Shown: positions 22,300-23,349 of the stretch, in pieces
How positions within the stretch are numbered: position 1 is the stretch's first letter
Layout of the letters: each line of letters starts with the position of its first letter
Assembly: GCA_947628025.1 (NCBI GenBank)
Contig: CANQYH010000011.1
Location: 1-23,349, forward strand
Reading direction: 5' to 3'
From: an uncultured Lachnospiraceae bacterium
GTDB taxonomy: Bacteria > Bacillota > Clostridia > Lachnospirales > Lachnospiraceae
Length of the DNA: 23,349 bases
Notes under the pieces: model-generated
What the model was told of the DNA's origin: nothing
The model's database searches: none
What the model saw: the letters and a program-made list of their open reading frames with translations, nothing else
Position numbers and translations under genes: made by a program

Positions 22300-22650
22300 A
22301 TGAATGGAGAATTTACATTATATGACCTGAAAGTAGAAGTCGTCGCGACGGAGCGGCCGATGGTATGCAGCCACAAGGCCGGAGATTATTTTCTGGTGGA
22401 GGGGGAGAACCTGGTATTTCCCCAGACTCATTCGTTCTCCATGTACGCGCTGGCCGCGCTCCTGCCGCTGCTCCCAGCCAAACAGCGGCCGCTCCGGGAG
22501 CAGGACTGGATGCTTTCGGACAGTCTGATTGCCTGCCCCGACCCCAACTGCGGGGCGAAATTCCGGATCACGCGGATCCGCAAACGGACGTTACATCACG
22601 GGGACTGCACCGTAGTTCCCGTTTATAAGGAGGAGAACAACGATGATTGA
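22300..22650 (+). CDS. TIGR04076-family protein
   Basis: The ATG at 22300 has GCGAGG seven bases upstream; the upstream extension of the frame runs into the T-box terminator and is not translated. The 116-residue protein starts YDLKVEVVATERPMVCSHKA, matching the TIGR04076 pattern (YDLKIxVxxxxGxCxxxHKxGDxF), and contains LVEGENLVFPQTHSF and a CPDPNCGAKFRI motif with two cysteines near the end. The family is uncharacterised; such small proteins are often found near aldo/keto reductases or redox genes. It overlaps the next gene by 8 bp (22643-22650), so translation is coupled. Expression should depend on the T-box. Confidence 0.75.
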   Translation: MNGEFTLYDLKVEVVATERPMVCSHKAGDYFLVEGENLVFPQTHSFSMYALAALLPLLPAKQRPLREQDWMLSDSLIACPDPNCGAKFRITRIRKRTLHHGDCTVVPVYKEENNDD

Positions 22651-23349
22651 CAAGATTATATCATCCAGGATCACGCTGGACAATGGCTACAGTTTCAGCA
22701 GGGTGATCAACGGCTGCTGGCAGCTGTCGGCGGAGCATTGCCTGAAGGGGCAGCTGGACATCGGGGACGCGATCAAGGCGTTCCACATGCTGCGGGAACG
22801 GGGGCTGACGACCTTTGACTGCGCGGATATCTACACCGGCGTCGAGGAGATCCTAGGACAATTCGTGCAGGAACTGCGGGCGACGGGCAATTATTCCCAC
22901 GATATGATCCAGATCCACACTAAATTCGTGCCGGACCTGAACATCCTGGACCAGGTGGATTTCGCCTACACGGAAAAAAGTGGTGGACCGGAGCCTGATG
23001 CGTATGCACAGGGACTGCCTGGATCTGGTGCAGTTCCACTGGTGGGACTATGACGTGCCGGGGATGATGGAAACCGCGTTCGACCTGGTGAAGCTGAAAG
23101 AAAAGGGCAAGATCCGCAATATCTCCATGTGCAATTTCGATACGCCCCATCTGAAAATGATGGTCGACGCCGGGATCCAGCCGGTGTCCAACCAGACCCA
23201 GTATTCCGTTTTCGACCGGCGGCCGGAGAAAGCGCTGCTGCAGTACTCCCGGGAACACGACGTATACAGCTTCTGCTACGGCGCGCTGTCCGGCGGTTTC
23301 CTGGCGGAGCGGTGGATCGGCGAAGCGGGAGGACTTTGAGCCGGAGACC
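22643..23349 (+). pseudogene. Aldo/keto reductase, frameshifted and cut by the window end
   Basis: AAGGAGGAGAACAACG precedes the ATG at 22643. The first frame gives INGCWQLSAEH, FDCADIYTGVEEILG and IHTKFVPDLNIL; a second frame from 22980 gives VVDRSLMRMHRDCLDLVQFH, NISMCNFDTPHL and SFCYGALSGGFLAERW. Together they form an aldo/keto reductase with the catalytic Asp and Tyr (DCADIY), Lys (HTK) and His (QFHWW). One extra A in the A6 run at 22974-22979 separates the frames. A second +1 shift near 23327-23332 is needed to pass from GEA into EDFEPET, because the second frame stops at 23339. Such enzymes reduce carbonyls with NAD(P)H; the substrate is unknown. Either it is a recent pseudogene or these are sequence errors. 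The 3' end is outside the window. Confidence 0.75.

Overview
The window looks like chromosomal DNA of a moderately GC-rich member of the Clostridia, probably Lachnospiraceae or a relative. This is inferred from a CD3324-type small HTH protein, a TM1266-type regulator next to hydF ([FeFe]-hydrogenase maturation), a BlaI/M56 pair, a T-box leader, a YfhO-type membrane protein, a cytoplasmic GH115 alpha-glucuronidase, strong AGGAGG ribosome sites and sigma-A type promoters. No species can be named from sequence alone.

Layout. (1) 1-3802: the 3' part of an exporter-type ABC ATPase; then a BlaI-type repressor under two tandem CTACA-N3-TGTAG operators, its M56 membrane metallopeptidase partner, a YrrT-like methyltransferase and a strong terminator. 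(2) 3955-8040: a leftward GH115 gene with its own promoter, followed by an AT-rich stretch carrying a decayed DUF1016 (YhcG-type) gene. (3) 7998-12151: a leftward two-gene operon for a probable heterodimeric ABC exporter. Both subunits carry in-frame tandem-repeat insertions, and a 17-bp dyad lies upstream. (4) 12149-14633: an unidentified C-terminal gene relic; a CD3324-family regulator behind a consensus promoter and a structured leader with a 15-codon ORF; a Fic protein with an unusual active-site motif; and a free-standing Smr-domain protein. (5) 14753-17458: the leftward TM1266-hydF operon with a candidate transcription attenuator, and a divergent DJ-1/PfpI gene. (6) 17560-21895: the 3' relic of a YfcC-family permease, then a 1228-residue YfhO protein with an extra N-terminal multi-spanning module that resembles a membrane acyltransferase. 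(7) 21917-23349: a T-box leader (specifier probably UGG), a TIGR04076 gene and an aldo/keto reductase with two single-base frameshifts, cut by the window end.

No tRNA, rRNA, CRISPR array, complete insertion sequence or phage gene was found. The most interesting signals are regulatory or structural. The TM1266-hydF leader has an 8-nt segment exactly complementary to the 5' arm of its terminator. An 84-bp repeat array sits inside the ATP-binding domain of an ABC exporter. A T-box precedes genes that are not typical T-box targets. The CD3324 gene has a hairpin that covers part of its ribosome site. Four separate one-base shifts, three of them clearly in homopolymers, mean that either real decay or assembly error must be considered for the broken genes.
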